42,440 bases of DNA from Microgenomates group bacterium Gr01-1014_16. Lineage in GTDB: Bacteria; Patescibacteriota; Microgenomatia; CAZETR01; Amesbacteraceae. The notes under the pieces were generated by a model. That model made no database searches, was not told the DNA's origin, and saw only the letters and a program-made list of their open reading frames with translations. The translations under genes were made by a program, and so were the position numbers. The DNA lies in contig VMGA01000011.1 of assembly GCA_007376345.1 (NCBI GenBank), forward strand, positions 1-42,440. The letters are read 5' to 3'. Positions 40,586 through 42,440 of this stretch are shown one piece after another (the first letter of the stretch is position 1; the number at the start of each line of letters is the position of its first letter).

Positions 40586-42268
40586 ATGCAATTTCACCAA
40601 AATACTAAACCTGAAAACTCTCTAAAAATTTTATCTTTGGGAGGCTTTGGCAAAGTCACTTCCAACATGTTCGTTTACGAATACGGCCCGGATATTTTAT
40701 TGGTCGACTGCGGCATGGGCTTCCCTTCGGAAGACATGTTGGGCATAGATATTCTTATCCCCGATATTTCCTATCTCAAAAACCAACTAGGCAAAATCCG
40801 CGGCCTGGTTCTCACCCACGGTCACGAGGACCATACCGGCGCTCTGCCATATATCCTGCCCCAACTGGGCCGTATTCCGGTTTATGGGAGTAAGCTCACC
40901 GCTAATTTGGTCATGGAAAAACTGGCCGAATACGAAAATATTCCCAAACAGGTAAATATTTTAGAACCAGGAACACCCCTCAATCTCGGAAAATTCATTG
41001 TCGAATCGGTCCGCGTTTCCCACTCCATTCCCGACGCTACCAATTTGCTTATCCAAACTCCTGCGGGCACTGTTTACCACGGCAGCGATTTCAAATTTGA
41101 CTTCACTCCGGTCGACGGCGTCCAGCCGGAAGTCGGCCGCATTGCTGCCGCCGGAAACAGGGGTATAAATTTGCTGTTATCGGATTCTCTGGGCAGTGAA
41201 CGGGCCGGTTACACCCCTTCGGAGAAATCTTTGGAGGATATGTTTGAGCGCGAAATCTCCAAATGCGCCGGCAAGTTTATCGTCACCACTATGAGCAGCA
41301 ACATTAGTCGCTGGCGCCAGGCCGCCGAAGCCGCAGTACGTCACGGCCGCCGGATCGCCATTTTAGGCAAATCCATAGACAGAAATATCACTGTCGCCTC
41401 CCGCTTGGGTTATCTCAAAATTCCCGGCTCTGTCCTTTTGGAACCCAAAGAAATAAAACGTCTCCCGCCCAAAAACGTCTGCCTGTTGGTTGCCGGTTCC
41501 CAGGCCCAGCCTGGGTCGGCTCTGGAACGGATTGCTACCGGCGAGCATTCCGATGTCAAACTTATGCCCGGCGACAAAGTCGTCTTCTCTTCCGATTACA
41601 TCCCCGGCAATGAGTCCGCGGTCCAATCGCTCATCGACACTCTCTCCCGTCTCGGCGCCACCGTCATTTATTCCAATATTACTGACAATCTCCATGTATC
41701 CGGCCACGGTTCCCGCCAGGACCTGCTTTTAATGATGGCTCTTACCCGTCCCAAATATTTAGTCCCCATCGGCGGCACGTACCGTCACATGGTTCAGTAT
41801 TCGCTTTTGGCTCAGGGCATGGGTTATTCCCCGGACAAAGTTTTGCTTCCGGCGTATAACCAGTCGATTTTAGTTTCTCCGGACAGCGTGTCGCTTGGCC
41901 CGGTCACCGATATCAAAAATATTATGGTCGACGGCCTGGGGATAGGCGACGTCGGCCACGCGGTTTTGCGGGACCGCAAACTTCTGGCCGAAGAAGGAGT
42001 TGTTGTCGCCGTCGCCGAAATCGACCAGAACAATTACAGCAATTTAATCAATCTGGAGATCATCAGCCGCGGCTTTGTTTTTGACAAATATTATTCCCAC
42101 CTTCTCGCCGAGGCCACTACCCAGGTCAAAAATGCCTTCACCAAAAAATCCGGCCACATCGATTCCGATCGTTACGCCCGCCAGATAATTATTGACATCT
42201 TGGAGCACTTCTTCTTCGACCGCACCCACCGCCGCCCCATGATCCTGCCGGTTGTAGTTGAGGTATAA
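40586..42268 (+). CDS. rnj: Ribonuclease J
   Basis: 560 aa. Beta-lactamase domain LSLGGFGKVTSNMFVYEYGPDILLVDCGMGF, the zinc motif LTHGHEDHTGALPY, beta-CASP part with GHGSRQDLLLMMALTRPKYLVPIGGTYRHM, and a C-terminal domain ending HRRPMILPVVVEV. The family motif GGxxEIG reads GGFGKVT, an altered form. Endo/5'-3' exoribonuclease in RNA maturation and decay; natural partner for the PNPase at 33.4 kb. Confidence 0.95.
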   Translation: MQFHQNTKPENSLKILSLGGFGKVTSNMFVYEYGPDILLVDCGMGFPSEDMLGIDILIPDISYLKNQLGKIRGLVLTHGHEDHTGALPYILPQLGRIPVYGSKLTANLVMEKLAEYENIPKQVNILEPGTPLNLGKFIVESVRVSHSIPDATNLLIQTPAGTVYHGSDFKFDFTPVDGVQPEVGRIAAAGNRGINLLLSDSLGSERAGYTPSEKSLEDMFEREISKCAGKFIVTTMSSNISRWRQAAEAAVRHGRRIAILGKSIDRNITVASRLGYLKIPGSVLLEPKEIKRLPPKNVCLLVAGSQAQPGSALERIATGEHSDVKLMPGDKVVFSSDYIPGNESAVQSLIDTLSRLGATVIYSNITDNLHVSGHGSRQDLLLMMALTRPKYLVPIGGTYRHMVQYSLLAQGMGYSPDKVLLPAYNQSILVSPDSVSLGPVTDIKNIMVDGLGIGDVGHAVLRDRKLLAEEGVVVAVAEIDQNNYSNLINLEIISRGFVFDKYYSHLLAEATTQVKNAFTKKSGHIDSDRYARQIIIDILEHFFFDRTHRRPMILPVVVEV

Positions 42269-42269
42269 T
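42264..42269 (+). promoter_or_regulatory. -10 element overlapping the RNase J stop
   Basis: TATAAT ends 7 nt before the ATG at 42277, as at the near-leaderless starts elsewhere in the window. No clear -35. Confidence 0.4.
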
Positions 42270-42276
42270 CAAATCA

Positions 42277-42363
42277 ATGGGCTTACTTAAAAAAATTTTT
42301 TCAAGAGAATCTCCAGTTAGTGAAGAAGAGATTTCAAATACAGCAGGAGTTACGCACCCGTAA
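42277..42363 (+). CDS. Very small or truncated ORF at the window edge
   Basis: 28 aa: MGLLKKIFSRESPVSEEEIS...HP. Below the track cutoff. The N terminus looks like an amphipathic gene start, and the ORF ends inside a sequence (caggagttacgca, 42344-42356) that resembles the terminal repeat of some insertion sequences. It may be the 5' end of a gene interrupted just beyond it. Confidence 0.3.
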   Translation: MGLLKKIFSRESPVSEEEISNTAGVTHP

Positions 42364-42440
42364 ATTAGACCTGTGTATCTGGTGAATGTATACTATTATC
42401 AGTGGAAAACAGTCTACTGCCCAAATTTGTCGAAGTATAT

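Overview
The window looks like a contig from a Candidate Phyla Radiation (Patescibacteria) bacterium, most likely Microgenomates-like. The reasons are a compact, heavily overlapping ribosomal-protein cluster with no rpmD (uL30) between rpsE and rplO, a short IF-2 without the long N-terminal region, many ribosomal proteins shortened at the N terminus, CPR-style NYN, HD, DHH and Lon-ATPase proteins, and mixed ATG/GTG/TTG starts. No rRNA, tRNA or CRISPR array was seen. The genus cannot be set from sequence reading alone.

Layout: (1) 1-1392, 3' part of dnaK (+). (2) 1385-17586, a minus-strand translation superoperon read from right to left: tuf, rpsJ, a promoter/attenuator leader, rplC-D-W-B, rpsS, rplV, rpsC, rplP, rpmC, rpsQ, rplN-X-E, rpsN, rpsH, rplF-R, rpsE, rplO, then an inserted pair (DUF4143-type ATPase and a J-domain coiled-coil protein, with their own promoter and palindromic operator), then secY, adk, map, infA, rpmJ, rpsM, rpsK and an rRNA-methyltransferase-like gene. 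(3) 17.6-24.3 kb, an accessory zone: small unknown protein, membrane-anchored metzincin, HicB with a gutted HicA, a leader-controlled small ORF, two unknown genes between fusA and a duplicated fusA 3' fragment, fusA itself, and a VapB-like antitoxin followed by a VapC tail. (4) 24.3-29.6 kb, dnaJ, a four-gene low-GC island (class I aaRS-like protein, alpha/beta hydrolase, nucleotidyltransferase-like protein, methyltransferase), then a second, diverged copy of the dnaJ 3' end. (5) 29.6-35.5 kb, nusA, infB, DHH-like, rpsO, pnp. (6) 35.5-42.4 kb, nucleotidyltransferase, Phd/RelE pair, protease-less Lon ATPase, YfcE-like phosphodiesterase, def, NYN protein, truncated HD protein, family 4 UDG-like protein, RNase J, and a small ORF at the edge.

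Two themes deserve attention. First, two accessory modules each sit between a conserved gene (fusA or dnaJ) and a diverged duplicate of that gene's own 3' end. This is the footprint expected of integration that rebuilds the target gene, or of chimeric assembly. Second, several conserved genes have lost internal segments (rplC, rpsE and fusA with a change of frame; hicA and an HD-domain gene in frame), and a vapC is reduced to its tail. Breaks in three essential translation genes make assembly error a serious possibility, while the toxin losses are easy to accept as biology. A third pattern is a -10-like hexamer placed exactly six bases before the start codon at seven genes, which suggests frequent leaderless mRNAs.
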